This document shows, piece by piece, positions 1 through 9,470 of a stretch of DNA of 64,000 nt. The DNA is taken from contig NZ_QEWR01000006.1 in assembly GCF_003121925.1 (NCBI RefSeq), forward strand, positions 39,911 through 103,910, in the 5' to 3' direction. Origin of the DNA: Ignatzschineria indica. GTDB taxonomy: Bacteria > Pseudomonadota > Gammaproteobacteria > Cardiobacteriales > Wohlfahrtiimonadaceae. Every line of letters starts with the position of its first letter. Positions within the stretch are counted from its first letter, which is position 1. Under the pieces are notes generated by a model. It saw nothing but the letters and a program-made list of their open reading frames with translations. It was not told the origin of the DNA and did not search any database. The position numbers and the translations under genes were made by a program.

Positions 1-522
1 CTCTTTAATAGGGGCCGCTCCCTGTTCACTTCTAAAGCCACGCTTATGAAGCGGCTCACCACTAAAGTCCAGATAGAGCGTATAACGATTTTCAAAAATA
101 TGGAGATAGAAACGAAGATCGGGATTATCAAGGTCAACATTCGGACGACACCCCATCAGATCATTAAAATAATCGACAATAGCATCTTTAACACGAAGTG
201 CCGCAAAATGGGTGTGAATATTGCCGGCTCGACGTGCAGTCACTTTGGTTGCAAAAGTATCGGTCTCACGCATATGGGTTGACCAAGGAAAGAGTGTCAA
301 CTCTTTATGAAGTTGGTCGAGCGATTCAAATCGCCCCGATTTTAACTCTAGAAGAAGACGTGATCCACAGCGTGTCCATAAGCATGCATTATATGCATCT
401 TTTATCTCACCCTGAAACTCAACACCGGTTCCCGCTTCAACTGCATCGATCCCCAATGCGACTAACTCCTCCTTCACATAGGGGGCTAACCCTTGAGCAC
501 AGGTTACATAAAATTTGGCCAT
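1..522 (-). CDS. rlmL: 23S rRNA (guanine-N2) methyltransferase RlmL/RlmKL, N-terminal part
   Basis: This is the first 174 codons of a minus-strand gene that runs off the left edge of the window. The translation starts MAKFYVTCAQGL and has the THUMP-type N-terminus of RlmL: an AKFY(V)TCA strand, a central region with RCGSRLLLEL, and a final conserved stretch reading LDFSGEPLHKRGFR, just ahead of where the methyltransferase domain begins. The family methylates G2445 of 23S rRNA; in many gammaproteobacteria a second C-terminal domain methylates G2069, but that part is outside the window. The ATG at 522 is the first start after an AT-rich non-coding stretch. Assignment to RlmL is based on the recognisable N-terminal sequence. 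Whether it is the fused RlmKL form cannot be seen. Confidence 0.85.
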   Translation of the reverse strand, partial: MAKFYVTCAQGLAPYVKEELVALGIDAVEAGTGVEFQGEIKDAYNACLWTRCGSRLLLELKSGRFESLDQLHKELTLFPWSTHMRETDTFATKVTARRAGNIHTHFAALRVKDAIVDYFNDLMGCRPNVDLDNPDLRFYLHIFENRYTLYLDFSGEPLHKRGFRSEQGAAPIKE

Positions 523-1604
523 ACTTTGTCTACTTTCTCTCTCTTCACTATTTTAAATATTTCTATCTAAATCACTCTACTAATGGAGCGCTTATTCAAC
601 TACGCTAACTACTGCTTATTTACTACTATTTACTACTTTTGCTGCTACTGAGACCTCTATCACAGATCTCTAATTTTCTCTTATTGATTGTCTTACTACG
701 ATCCTGCTCTATCTTCTTCTATCTCTTCTTCTAATATCGATTATCTTACTTTTCGCGATCTAGCGATCTATATAAACCCGTTAATTGAACCGATCAGAGA
801 TTGAGTCAAGAACAGATCAATAGGTCGATCTTCTTTACCGACCTGCTTTTCCGATCTGATCTTCTTTTCTGATCTATTTTTCTGATCTATTGCGCTAATA
901 TCTGATACGCTAATATCTGACATAGATGCTGAGTAATTCCGGCTGAAAATATTGGAAAATATTAAAATAGCAACGTTTCATAACTCAGTACTAGATACTG
1001 ATAACCGCTATTTCTATCAATTAGAGGGGACTTATCAATAATGCGTTCATAGATTTTAATCGACAATAGAAAAACTTGTCTATTTAATAGTGCATTGTCG
1101 ACAGCATTTTTAATAAAAGCTCCAAAAAATAGACCATAACTCAATATGTTAATCGCTCAATAACAGGCCCTTTAATTTAATATATCGCCAAAAATATTCA
1201 ATAAGCATTCCATAAATACTCAATATATACTCAATAAATGATGCTGTTTTATCACCCTCTATTGATATTCTTCAATATTCGATATTTACTCAATATTCTA
1301 TATATGTCGACATTTTATTGTCATATATATGCTTAAATATATGCGCTTATTTCGACCGATTTATCCATAGATATCTTATAAAACAGAAGAGTATACTATA
1401 AACCTAAATAGAAATGATACATATTAACAAAAGAGAGCGGAATTATAGGTATATAATTAACTAAATCAATCTGATATAAAAACAAAAATCACGCCTTTAT
1501 AACCTCTTTTTATCGATATAAAGAGCGATCAAATCTCGATGAATCGGCAGCAATAGAGCTTAATATTTGATAACCATTCCTTTGACGCACAGCAACTTTA
1601 TCAC
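523..1604. other. Gene-free AT-rich spacer
   Basis: About 1.1 kb between rlmL and the CoA-transferase with no convincing gene. It holds degenerate direct repeats: several copies of TCTGATCT-like words at 850-920 and many copies of TCAATAT/CAATAAAT words at 1190-1310. A 60-codon minus-strand reading frame at 962-1144 has no ribosome binding site or family resemblance that I can see. No tRNA, terminator or riboswitch was recognised. Confidence 0.5.
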
Positions 1605-1634
1605 TTGAACTATTGGTGGTTATCTGTCTATATT
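1605..1634 (+). promoter_or_regulatory. Predicted sigma-70 promoter of the CoA-transferase gene
   Basis: TTGAAC at 1605-1610 and TATATT at 1629-1634 are separated by 18 bp. The expected transcription start near 1641 leaves a leader of about 120 nt before the ATG at 1763. No activator site was recognised. Confidence 0.5.
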
Positions 1635-1762
1635 AGTGGGAACGAAAATAACGTTACCAAGAGGATAAATACCCTTCAACATAGAGGGATCTTCTAGTAA
1701 TGACAAGCACTTTAAGAAAAAAGATAAATATAGATAAATATAATTCAAAGAGGATCACAACT

Positions 1763-3283
1763 ATGAGTACAGATTTAAGCAAAAAAATTCGCCATGAGGC
1801 GTTTCTCGACAAGATCGTCTCAGCAGAAGAAGCCGCATCTTGGATCGAAGATGGTATGACCATCGGGATGAGTGGCTTTACCCTATTTGGTGAGCCCAAA
1901 GTCTTCCCTAAAGCGCTCTCAGAGAGAGGCAAAAATGAGAAGTTTAAAGTCAATATTTTCACCGGTGCATCATTAGGTCCAGATGCTGACCAAGCGATGG
2001 CTGAAGCAGATATCATCAATCTTCGCCTCCCTTATCAAGCGAACCCTGTCATGCGTAAGAAGATCAACAGTGGTGAGATGAAATATATTGATCAACATCT
2101 CTCTCACACAGCAGAGACTCTTCGTCAAGGAAATCTCGGTAAAGTTGATTATGCCGTAATTGAAGCAGCGGCCATTACAGAAGATGGTCTTATCATTCCA
2201 ACAGGATCAGTGGGTAACTCTCCAATCTTTGTAGAGAAAGCAGATCACGTCATTATCGAACTCAATACTAGTACCCCAGATAGTTATGAAGGGATTCATG
2301 ATATCTATGTTCCTAAAGATCAAGGTGACAATCGTGAAGCGATTCCTGTCTATGATGATCTTAGTAAGCGTATCGGCACTATCGGTATTAAAGTTGATCC
2401 AGCGAAAGTTCGTGGTGTGATCCTCTCAGACCGTCCTGATATCCCATCACCCCTCTTTGAACCTAATGAAGAGACACAAGCGATTGCAGATAACTTATTA
2501 GACTTCTTAGCCAAAGAGGTTGAAGAGGGTCGTCTAGGTCCTAACTTAGCACCACTTCAATCAGGTGTTGGCTCCGTTGCCAATGCGGTTTTAAGCGGTA
2601 TGGCCAAATCAGATCGCTTCAAAAACTTAGTTGTTGCATCTGAAGTATTACAAGATGGAATATTCGATCTTATCGATGCCGGCGTTGTTGATTTTGCAAT
2701 TGCAACCGCATTCTCACTCTCGAAGAAACGTGTGGATAACTTAGCATCTGATCTTGAGAAATATAAAGATAAGATCCTCTTCCGTCCACAAGAGATCACA
2801 AACCATCCTGAAGTGATTCGTCGTCTTGGTGTTATTGCCTTTAATACAGCATTAGAGGTTGATATCTACGGTAACGTCAACTCAACTCATGTTAGCGGTA
2901 CCCATGTGATGAATGGTATCGGTGGTTCGGCAGACTTTGCACGTAATGCGCGCATCACAATCTTCGTTACACAATCGACAGCTAAAGATGGCAACATCTC
3001 AACAATCGTTCCTTTTGTAACACATGTTGACCATACAAATCACGAGGTTGATGTGATTGTGACAGAGCAAGGCTATGCAGATATTCGTGGTCTTTGCCCA
3101 ACAGATGCAGCAGAAAAAATTATCGAAAACTGTATGCATCCGAAATATAAGGCGCAAGCTCGTAAATACTTTGAAGATGCAAAAGCAAAACGTGGGGGCA
3201 ATACACCACACCTTCTTGATGAAGCATTCTCATGGCATATCAACCTTGCTGAAAAAGGAACAATGTTGCTTGATGAGAAGTAA
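1763..3283 (+). CDS. aarC: Succinyl-CoA:acetate CoA-transferase (AarC/YgfH-type acetyl-CoA hydrolase family)
   Basis: A 506-residue cytosolic class I CoA-transferase that most likely moves CoA between succinyl-CoA and acetate, so it can detoxify or activate acetate and bypass succinyl-CoA synthetase. The length is close to Acetobacter AarC (505). The motif ASEVLQDG puts the catalytic glutamate at residue 294, the same number as the characterised Glu in AarC. The C-terminal half has the conserved VSGTHVMNGIGGSADFARNA stretch and EQGYADIRGL. I chose the ATG at 1763, which follows AAGAGG at a sensible distance, over an in-frame start at 1700 that would add 21 unlike residues. It is monocistronic, with a strong terminator behind it. 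A propionyl-CoA:succinate transferase is the main alternative. An actP acetate symporter lies 56 kb away in the same window. Confidence 0.85.
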   Translation: MSTDLSKKIRHEAFLDKIVSAEEAASWIEDGMTIGMSGFTLFGEPKVFPKALSERGKNEKFKVNIFTGASLGPDADQAMAEADIINLRLPYQANPVMRKKINSGEMKYIDQHLSHTAETLRQGNLGKVDYAVIEAAAITEDGLIIPTGSVGNSPIFVEKADHVIIELNTSTPDSYEGIHDIYVPKDQGDNREAIPVYDDLSKRIGTIGIKVDPAKVRGVILSDRPDIPSPLFEPNEETQAIADNLLDFLAKEVEEGRLGPNLAPLQSGVGSVANAVLSGMAKSDRFKNLVVASEVLQDGIFDLIDAGVVDFAIATAFSLSKKRVDNLASDLEKYKDKILFRPQEITNHPEVIRRLGVIAFNTALEVDIYGNVNSTHVSGTHVMNGIGGSADFARNARITIFVTQSTAKDGNISTIVPFVTHVDHTNHEVDVIVTEQGYADIRGLCPTDAAEKIIENCMHPKYKAQARKYFEDAKAKRGGNTPHLLDEAFSWHINLAEKGTMLLDEK

Positions 3284-3362
3284 TATCTTCTCGAAGGATA
3301 ATCAACATCAACTATCAATAGAGATCGCTTATAACTAGTTATAGAGATCTTGATTACATAAT

Positions 3363-3403
3363 AGAGCAGATCAATAGCACACATCATTGATCTGCTCTTT
3401 TTT
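3363..3403 (+). terminator. Intrinsic terminator of the CoA-transferase gene
   Basis: A perfect 13-bp stem (AGAGCAGATCAAT paired with its complement) with a 10-nt loop is followed by a T run, 80 nt after the stop codon. Confidence 0.9.
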
Positions 3404-3600
3404 ATTGCCGATATTCAATATCGTGCCGGCAATCCGTCGATCAATTATCCCCAAATGTATCATCTATAAAACAACTGGTTATTAATCAATCTCACATCAA
3501 AATAGAATCTATGTTAATAATGATGCCTATCACATAAAACGTTATATAAAATCTTATAGACAACGTTATATAAAACTAATAAATCTTTTGAGGAGGAGTT

Positions 3601-4959
3601 ATGGCTCGCGAAAATTGGAGCAATAAACTAATCTATATCTCTACCGTCGCAGGTGCGACGATCGGCTTTGGTGCCACTTGGCGCTTCCCTTATCTTGTTG
3701 GTGAGAATGGGGGAGGGGCTTATCTCTTTGTCTTCTTTATCGCAATGTTAATCCTTGGTGTTCCAATGCTTGTTGCAGAACATCTCATTGGTCGTAGACT
3801 CCATACCAACGTCGTCGACTCCTTTAGTGGTAAAGGATTAGATCGCCCGATCTCAAAATGGTGGAAAGCAGTAGGAATTATCGCGATTTTAGGCGCATTT
3901 GGGATCTTAGCCTACTACATGGTGCTCGGTGGTTGGGTGATGAGCTATATCGGCGGTATTTCGCTCGGAGAGATCGATCTCTCAACACCATTAAGTGCGG
4001 AAGAGGCAAAAAATTTCTTTGAAACATCCACTAATAGCCCTTGGAAGATGACGCTCTACACCTTTATCTTTGTAGCAGTCAACTACTATATCTTAGTGAA
4101 AGGGGTGATCGATGGTATTGAGCGTGTTATTCGCTGGGTAATGCCGATCTTCTTGATCTTAGTATTAGCACTGATGGTTCGTGCCCTCTTTCTTCCCGGC
4201 GCATTAGAAGGGGTTAAATTCTATATCATTCCCGACTTTAGCAAGATCAACTCCCAAGTGATTCTGCTAGCATTAGGACAGGTCTTCTTTGCGTTAAGTA
4301 TCGGCTTTGGGGTGATGGTCACACTCTCCTCCTACCTCAACAAGAAAGAGAACCTTGTCGGGATTAGTATCAGTGCCGGCATTATCAATACGCTGATTCC
4401 TCTTGCGATCGGTTTTATTATCTTCCCTGCGCTCTTTTCAGCAGGTATTGAGCCAACTTCCGGCCCTTCACTAGTCTTCCAAGCGTTACCGGCAGTCTTC
4501 TCAACGATTCCTTTTGGTGCCTTCTTTGCATCGCTCTTCTTCCTGCTTCTTCTCCTTGCAGCATTGACCACCTCATTAACTATCTATGAAGTGACCATTA
4601 CAACCCTGATCGAGAAATTTAAGATGAAGCGTGCAATGGCGACCTTTATTACACTTGCGGTGATCTTTATCTTTGGAAATATTCCAAGTATCTTGGCAGA
4701 GAGCAGCTGGAGTAATGTCCGCATCTTTGGTATGAATATCTTTGATGCCTTTGACTATATTAGTGCCAATATTCTCTTTATCACCACCAGCCTTCTCTCT
4801 GCACTCTTTATCGGCTTTGTCTTAAAGCGTGAAGTTGCACTCAAAGAGCTGACCAATGAAGGAACGATTAATCAGAAAATTGCGCCGATTCTCTTCTATC
4901 ACATCAAATTTGTGATCCCGGCATTGATCCTCTTAATCTTCGCCTTCTCATTTGCATAG
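3601..4959 (+). CDS. Neurotransmitter:sodium symporter (NSS/SNF) family transporter
   Basis: A 452-residue inner-membrane protein with about eleven to twelve hydrophobic segments and the LeuT-fold signature of bacterial NSS carriers. TM1 carries the unwound helix motif GATIGFGATWRFPYL (family norm is close to G-x-GNxWRFPY), so the usual GN of the sodium site is GA here. TM6 and TM8 contain LALGQVFFALSIGFG and TSLTIYE. Such carriers import amino acids such as tyrosine, tryptophan, leucine or methionine with sodium. The sequence does not let me choose a substrate. AGGAGG sits six bases before the ATG, which fixes the start. It is a single-gene unit with a hairpin after the stop. Confidence 0.85.
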   Translation: MARENWSNKLIYISTVAGATIGFGATWRFPYLVGENGGGAYLFVFFIAMLILGVPMLVAEHLIGRRLHTNVVDSFSGKGLDRPISKWWKAVGIIAILGAFGILAYYMVLGGWVMSYIGGISLGEIDLSTPLSAEEAKNFFETSTNSPWKMTLYTFIFVAVNYYILVKGVIDGIERVIRWVMPIFLILVLALMVRALFLPGALEGVKFYIIPDFSKINSQVILLALGQVFFALSIGFGVMVTLSSYLNKKENLVGISISAGIINTLIPLAIGFIIFPALFSAGIEPTSGPSLVFQALPAVFSTIPFGAFFASLFFLLLLLAALTTSLTIYEVTITTLIEKFKMKRAMATFITLAVIFIFGNIPSILAESSWSNVRIFGMNIFDAFDYISANILFITTSLLSALFIGFVLKREVALKELTNEGTINQKIAPILFYHIKFVIPALILLIFAFSFA

Positions 4960-5003
4960 ATAGCGCATCGCATAGATAGCACATCATTAAAGCACCACAA
5001 ATT

Positions 5004-5070
5004 TCCCGCAACATAGCAGTCTCCCTATCCATTGAACTAAATGGTAGAAGTTGTTAAGTTGCGGGATTTT
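5004..5070 (+). terminator. Probable terminator after the NSS symporter
   Basis: TCCCGCAAC at 5004-5012 pairs with GTTGCGGGA at 5058-5066 and is followed by a T-rich run. The 45-nt loop is unusually long, so this could also be part of the nearby dispersed repeat. Confidence 0.5.
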
Positions 5071-5138
5071 ATTTTGATATATGCTAGCAAGTATCCAAGT
5101 TTCGTTACCTTAACGATGAGTCATTCTAAAACAAAAAA

Positions 5139-5285
5139 GGCTGTTGAGTTGCCGGACCTCACTATCACATACTTCCAAAAATGACATGCCGGCAATGGAC
5201 ATTGACAATGCCAATCTACACCTGTGGGCATGCAGTAGTGAAAAGAGTGAAATTATCGGCTCTCGCAACTCCACTACCCCTCTTA
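5139..5285 (+). repeat. Dispersed intergenic repeat, copy 1 (plus orientation)
   Basis: Shares the ordered words GAGTTGCCGG, CATACTTCCA, ATGCCGGCAA, AATGCCAA, GGGCATGCAGTAGTGA and TCGGCTCTCGC with the other copies at 10.25, 26.1, 27.1 and 62.8-63.3 kb. It lies between convergent gene ends (NSS symporter and copA). Confidence 0.75.
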
Positions 5286-5329
5286 TTGCTTAACTTCTTC
5301 AACAATAACAACTGATAAATGGCAGGATC

Positions 5330-7678
5330 CTACTTTTTATCCTTTCCCAAACGATCTAAGTTCAGACGATTAAGGCTGAGTGAATTTAACAGGACACTCA
5401 CAGAACTAAATGCCATCGCGCCTCCCGCTAAAATAGGGCTTAAAAAACCCAAAGCAGCAAAAGGAATTCCGATCACATTATAGATAAAGGCCCAAAAGAG
5501 ATTTTGCCGAATCTTACGCATCGTCATCTCCGAAAGCTTAATCACCTTTGGTAAAGAGGCAAGATCGCCATTCATAATGGTGACATCACTCGACTCCATC
5601 GCAATATCCGTTCCGGTTCCCATCGCAATTCCGGTATCAGCAAGCGCAAGGGCCGGCGCATCATTCATGCCATCACCCACCATTGCAACAGACTCTCCTG
5701 CCTTCTGAAGATTGGCCACAATCTTCGCCTTATCCTCCGGCTTGAGCTCCGCTCTGATCTCATCAGGGCAAAGTCCCACCTCTTCGCCAATCTTCTCTGC
5801 TGTACGTTGATTATCCCCCGTTAACATCAAAACTTTGATGCCCCTTGCCTTTAAGTCCGCAATAGCACCTGCCGAGCTCTCTTTGACTGGATCGGCAATA
5901 GCAACAAGTGCAACAAGATCTTGCTCCCGGCTCATTAAGACAACGGTCTCTCCCCGCGATTCATGTCGATCGATTAGTGAAGCAAAAGGCGTTAAATCGA
6001 TATGATGCTCTACCATTAAACGGGGAGAACCGACAAAATAGCGCTCTTCTGCAATAATCCCCATTAATCCCGCCCCGACTAAAGCTTGAAAATTCTCCAC
6101 CTGAAAGGAGGCGCTCTTCGAGCTGCTTGATAGTGATAACTCCTGCTCTTGCCCTGCCCCATAAGCAACAATCGCTTTTGCTAAAGGATGCTCGGAATGG
6201 GACTCTAACGCCACTAAATAACGAAGGATCTCACTCCTTTGTGCTTCTGACACAATCAGTTGAGAATTGACTGTAAAATGTTTTACCTCTGGTGCACCCG
6301 CTGTAATTGTCCCGGTCTTATCAAGCACAATCGTACTACTTTTAGCAACCCGTTCGAGCGCCTCCCCATTTTTAATTAAAATCCCCTGACGCGCACCCAC
6401 ACCGGTCCCCACCATGATCGCCGTCGGCGTCGCTAATCCTAAAGCACAAGGGCAAGCGATCACTAAAACCGCAACACTATGCATAATGGCATCACTCCAT
6501 TCACCAAGGGTAAGGCGAGTTACCAAGAGCGTAATAAAAGCGATCAGAATCACTGCCGGCACAAAAATTGCAGAAACACGATCCGCCAGTTGCTGAATCG
6601 GGGCTTTACTCCCCTGCGCCTCATTCACAAGAGTAATGATTTTTGAGAGTGTACTCTCGTCGGCTCGCTTTAAAGCCTTCATCACTAATGCGCCACTCTG
6701 ATTGAGCGTTCCGCTATAGAGTAGATCATTCTCCCCTTTATCCACCGGCAAACTCTCCCCGGTTAACATACTCTCATCCACAGTAGAGTGCCCTGATAGA
6801 ACCACGCCATCAACAGGAATACTCTTTCCGGGATGTACCAGAAGATAATCATTCTCAACAACAGCATCAATCGGTACTTCAACATAGTGTTGCCCCGACT
6901 GAGAATTATCGATACGGAGGGCTGTCTCTGCTTGGAGAGACATCAAGGAGCGAATCGCAGCGCCCGTCCTATTTTTAGCGCGCTCCTCAAAATATTTCCC
7001 CAAAAGAATGAGTGTGATAATGACGGCGCTACTTTCAAAGTAAAGATGTGTCGGATCACCGCCTAAAAAACCATTATAGAAGCTATAGAGATAAGCAGCG
7101 GTTGTTCCCATTGCCACAAGAAGATCCATACTCGGCGCTTTTGCTCGTAGAGAAGCCCATGCCGCCCGATAAAATCTTGCACCAATCCCAAATTGAATCG
7201 GCGTCGTTAAAAGGAGCTGTACCCAAGGCAGATGAACGAAGTGAACCCAACTCGCCTCACTCCCTAACATCATCGCCATCATGCCTAACAACATCGGTGC
7301 ACTTAAGATCGCACTGATAATTAGCTCCCAGCGCATACGATTAGCCGCCTTTGCTTCTGCTACCTGCAACTCTTCCTGATGCGCCTTATCATCGAGCATC
7401 GCACCAAACCCTGTCTTCTCGATCTGTGCAATAATCGCTTCAGGGGTAATTTGAGCAGGATTATATTCAAAGAGCCCACGCTTACTCGCAAGATTGACAT
7501 TCGCACGGTAGATTCCCGGCTTTCGCCCTAAGACTCGCTCAATTCGTCCTGAACAGTTCGCACAGGTCATTCCCGTAATCGCAAGATGCAGAAAAGTACG
7601 CTCAGAACCCTCTTTTACCGCCTCTTTTGTGGCCTCTTTTGTGATCATTTTATTCAATAGATTCTCTTTTTCACTCAT
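5330..7678 (-). CDS. copA: Copper-exporting P1B-type ATPase CopA
   Basis: A 782-residue inner-membrane copper pump that uses ATP to expel Cu(I). In order it has one N-terminal heavy-metal domain with GMTCANC (Cys39 and Cys42), eight membrane helices, the actuator motif TGES, the intramembrane ion motif CPC at residues 409-411, the phosphorylation motif DKTGTIT with Asp453, the SEHPL histidine-proline motif and the GDGMNDAPAL hinge. The single metal domain is fewer than the two of E. coli CopA. The start is the ATG at 7678, whose A is shared with the stop codon of copY (TGATG), so the two genes are translationally coupled. Expression is expected to be copper-induced through CopY. Confidence 0.95.
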   Translation of the reverse strand: MSEKENLLNKMITKEATKEAVKEGSERTFLHLAITGMTCANCSGRIERVLGRKPGIYRANVNLASKRGLFEYNPAQITPEAIIAQIEKTGFGAMLDDKAHQEELQVAEAKAANRMRWELIISAILSAPMLLGMMAMMLGSEASWVHFVHLPWVQLLLTTPIQFGIGARFYRAAWASLRAKAPSMDLLVAMGTTAAYLYSFYNGFLGGDPTHLYFESSAVIITLILLGKYFEERAKNRTGAAIRSLMSLQAETALRIDNSQSGQHYVEVPIDAVVENDYLLVHPGKSIPVDGVVLSGHSTVDESMLTGESLPVDKGENDLLYSGTLNQSGALVMKALKRADESTLSKIITLVNEAQGSKAPIQQLADRVSAIFVPAVILIAFITLLVTRLTLGEWSDAIMHSVAVLVIACPCALGLATPTAIMVGTGVGARQGILIKNGEALERVAKSSTIVLDKTGTITAGAPEVKHFTVNSQLIVSEAQRSEILRYLVALESHSEHPLAKAIVAYGAGQEQELSLSSSSKSASFQVENFQALVGAGLMGIIAEERYFVGSPRLMVEHHIDLTPFASLIDRHESRGETVVLMSREQDLVALVAIADPVKESSAGAIADLKARGIKVLMLTGDNQRTAEKIGEEVGLCPDEIRAELKPEDKAKIVANLQKAGESVAMVGDGMNDAPALALADTGIAMGTGTDIAMESSDVTIMNGDLASLPKVIKLSEMTMRKIRQNLFWAFIYNVIGIPFAALGFLSPILAGGAMAFSSVSVLLNSLSLNRLNLDRLGKDKK

Positions 7679-8178
7679 CACTGCGCTCCCTCTTTTTGGC
7701 TCGAATAGCTGTTTGAACAGACTCTTTTTACCTTTTTATGACAGCTACACTGCCCAACAAAACAATCACAAGGGATCTGATCGATCACCTGCTTCTCGGC
7801 GATGGTAAGCGCCTCTTTCAGTAATGGAATATCCTCTTTTGCTAACGCTTGTGCCTGTAATAATCGAGCAATTTTCTCCGCCCGATCACGCGCACAGACA
7901 AAGCTAAAGAGCGTTGCCGCGGCATGATCCCAAGCCTCTTCCTCTTCAATATTGGGCTGATAGAGGTAGCGATTACCTAGCTGCTCTGTAATCACCGCCT
8001 CTTTTGCTACGAGTCGTGCCAACAATGTCTTGATCGTAGTGGGTTTCCATCCTCTCTTTTTCGTTAAAACAGCGATCACTTCACGGCTACCCACCTCACC
8101 ATTAGCCCATAAAACTCGCATCACTTCCCACTCAGATGGTGTGATCTCAATCATCTTGCGGCGCGCTATCGATTCCAT
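7678..8178 (-). CDS. copY: CopY/BlaI-type copper-responsive repressor
   Basis: A 166-residue regulator. Residues 10-75 form the BlaI/MecI winged helix (EITPSEWEVMRVLW, then a recognition helix around KPTTIKTLLARL). The C-terminus carries the CopY metal hook CDCFVGQCSC, with Cys137, 139, 144 and 146 in CxCxxxxCxC spacing, which in the family binds copper and releases DNA. It is the first gene of a two-gene operon with copA. I chose the ATG at 8178, which has GAGGAG upstream; a GTG at 8190 is too close to that site. A cop-box-like palindrome lies just upstream. CopY is best known from Firmicutes, and most Gammaproteobacteria use CueR instead. Confidence 0.9.
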   Translation of the reverse strand: MESIARRKMIEITPSEWEVMRVLWANGEVGSREVIAVLTKKRGWKPTTIKTLLARLVAKEAVITEQLGNRYLYQPNIEEEEAWDHAAATLFSFVCARDRAEKIARLLQAQALAKEDIPLLKEALTIAEKQVIDQIPCDCFVGQCSCHKKVKRVCSNSYSSQKEGAQ

Positions 8179-8222
8179 CGATCTCTTCACTCCTCTCTTA
8201 CGATTCTCATTTTACTCATTGT

Positions 8223-8238
8223 GACCACAAGTGTAGTC
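8223..8238 (-). promoter_or_regulatory. Probable CopY operator (cop box)
   Basis: The imperfect palindrome GACTACACTTGTGGTC (minus strand) contains TACACTTGTG, one base off the known cop box TACAnnTGTA. It sits 45-60 bp upstream of the copY start, where a repressor would block its own promoter. Confidence 0.65.
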
Positions 8239-8287
8239 ATCAATAGCTGAAATTATAAAATTTCTCCCCTCAATTGTCTATAGCGTT

Positions 8288-9187
8288 TTAGTAAGAGAAT
8301 TTCATCTGCAAATATTGCATTAAAGAGCGAACAGTTGCCGGCAGATAACGGCTCTCGGGATAGACAAGATGCACTGATTTCGGTTTGGGTCGATGTTCTG
8401 GAAAGAGCTCAATAATACGCCCCGATTCAATCTCACTATCGACGGCATAATCGAAAAACTGCATAATACCAAAGCCGTTTAATACCGTCTCAAAGGCCCC
8501 GAGAGAGTTAGAGTGAACCATTGCCGGAGAGAAATGAAATGGCGTTGAATCTGCTCCAAATTCCCAAGGCAATAGCTGCCCGGTATGGGGAAATCGCAAT
8601 GCGATCGTCTGCGCTTGATGAAGCGCTTCCAATGATGCCGGCATACCATATCGCTCTAAATAGACAGGGGATGCCACCAACTTCAATTGTGCACGATGTA
8701 ACTCTCTTGCAACCAAACGATCCCCTTTTAAATCACCAATACGAATGGCAAGATCAAACTCATCTTTTGTAAAATTAACATAGGAATTACTAAGAGAGAC
8801 CTCAAGCTGAATACTCTCATGATGCGCCTCTAAAAAAGGGGTCATTGCCGGCAGAAACTTTTTAATGCCGTAACTATCGGGCATACTGATGCGTAAAATA
8901 CCATGGAGATCGCCACTGCTACTGATCTGTCTTTCAATATCACGAATATTTTCAATCGCCTCTTTACAGACAAGGTAGTAACTCTTTCCCTCTTCTGTTA
9001 AACGCATTGATCGAGTTGAACGTTGAAAGAGTTTAATATTCAACTTTTTCTCTAATCGAGAAACCGCCTTACTCACCGCAGAAGGGGTGACACCAATGGC
9101 AATAGAGGCATCGGTAAAATTACGGCTCTCTGCCGCCTTACAAAAAATTTGTAGATCATTAAAATCCATATTGTGGAGTAGAGTCAT
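8288..9187 (-). CDS. LysR-family transcriptional regulator
   Basis: A 299-residue LysR-type regulator. The N-terminal helix-turn-helix reads NFTDASIAIGVTPSAVSKAVSRLE, split around residues 25-50, followed by the usual linker helix and a periplasmic-binding-protein-like effector domain. It is transcribed divergently from a nitroreductase gene with 283 bp between them, the classic arrangement for a LysR protein that controls its neighbour. The start is the ATG at 9187 behind GAGGG; an internal ATG seven codons in (MDFNDLQIF) is also possible. The effector is unknown, but quinone, nitroaromatic or electrophile stress would fit the neighbour. Confidence 0.85.
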   Translation of the reverse strand: MTLLHNMDFNDLQIFCKAAESRNFTDASIAIGVTPSAVSKAVSRLEKKLNIKLFQRSTRSMRLTEEGKSYYLVCKEAIENIRDIERQISSSGDLHGILRISMPDSYGIKKFLPAMTPFLEAHHESIQLEVSLSNSYVNFTKDEFDLAIRIGDLKGDRLVARELHRAQLKLVASPVYLERYGMPASLEALHQAQTIALRFPHTGQLLPWEFGADSTPFHFSPAMVHSNSLGAFETVLNGFGIMQFFDYAVDSEIESGRIIELFPEHRPKPKSVHLVYPESRYLPATVRSLMQYLQMKFSY

Positions 9188-9470
9188 CACTTATCCCTCG
9201 GAACTTGCTCCCATTCACGATGCTATAAGTACTTCAAAATAGCACGTAGCATCCTCCCTTCATCAATCTATTTTAGCGCTATTTGTGCCGCTTAGGCATT
9301 AAAGATTTTCTTCTCATCTATAGTCAAACATGAGATTAATCCCTATGATGGAGAGGAATCTTAAGAGAGTAGTCTCAATCTGAGAGGCGACTCTGTGCTC
9401 TTGGCGCAAAGTCTTATAGGTTAGCGTCATTACGAAACAAAATTAAAAATCGATAGAAGGAATTAAATCT

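Noticed and set aside
962-1144. 60-codon minus-strand reading frame in the first spacer
   Set aside because: No ribosome binding site, no recognisable motif, and AT-rich DNA makes frames of this size likely by chance.
3405-3433. Second hairpin (TTGCCGATATT) after the CoA-transferase as another riboswitch or terminator
   Set aside because: It is a simple imperfect palindrome with no T run and no known aptamer features.
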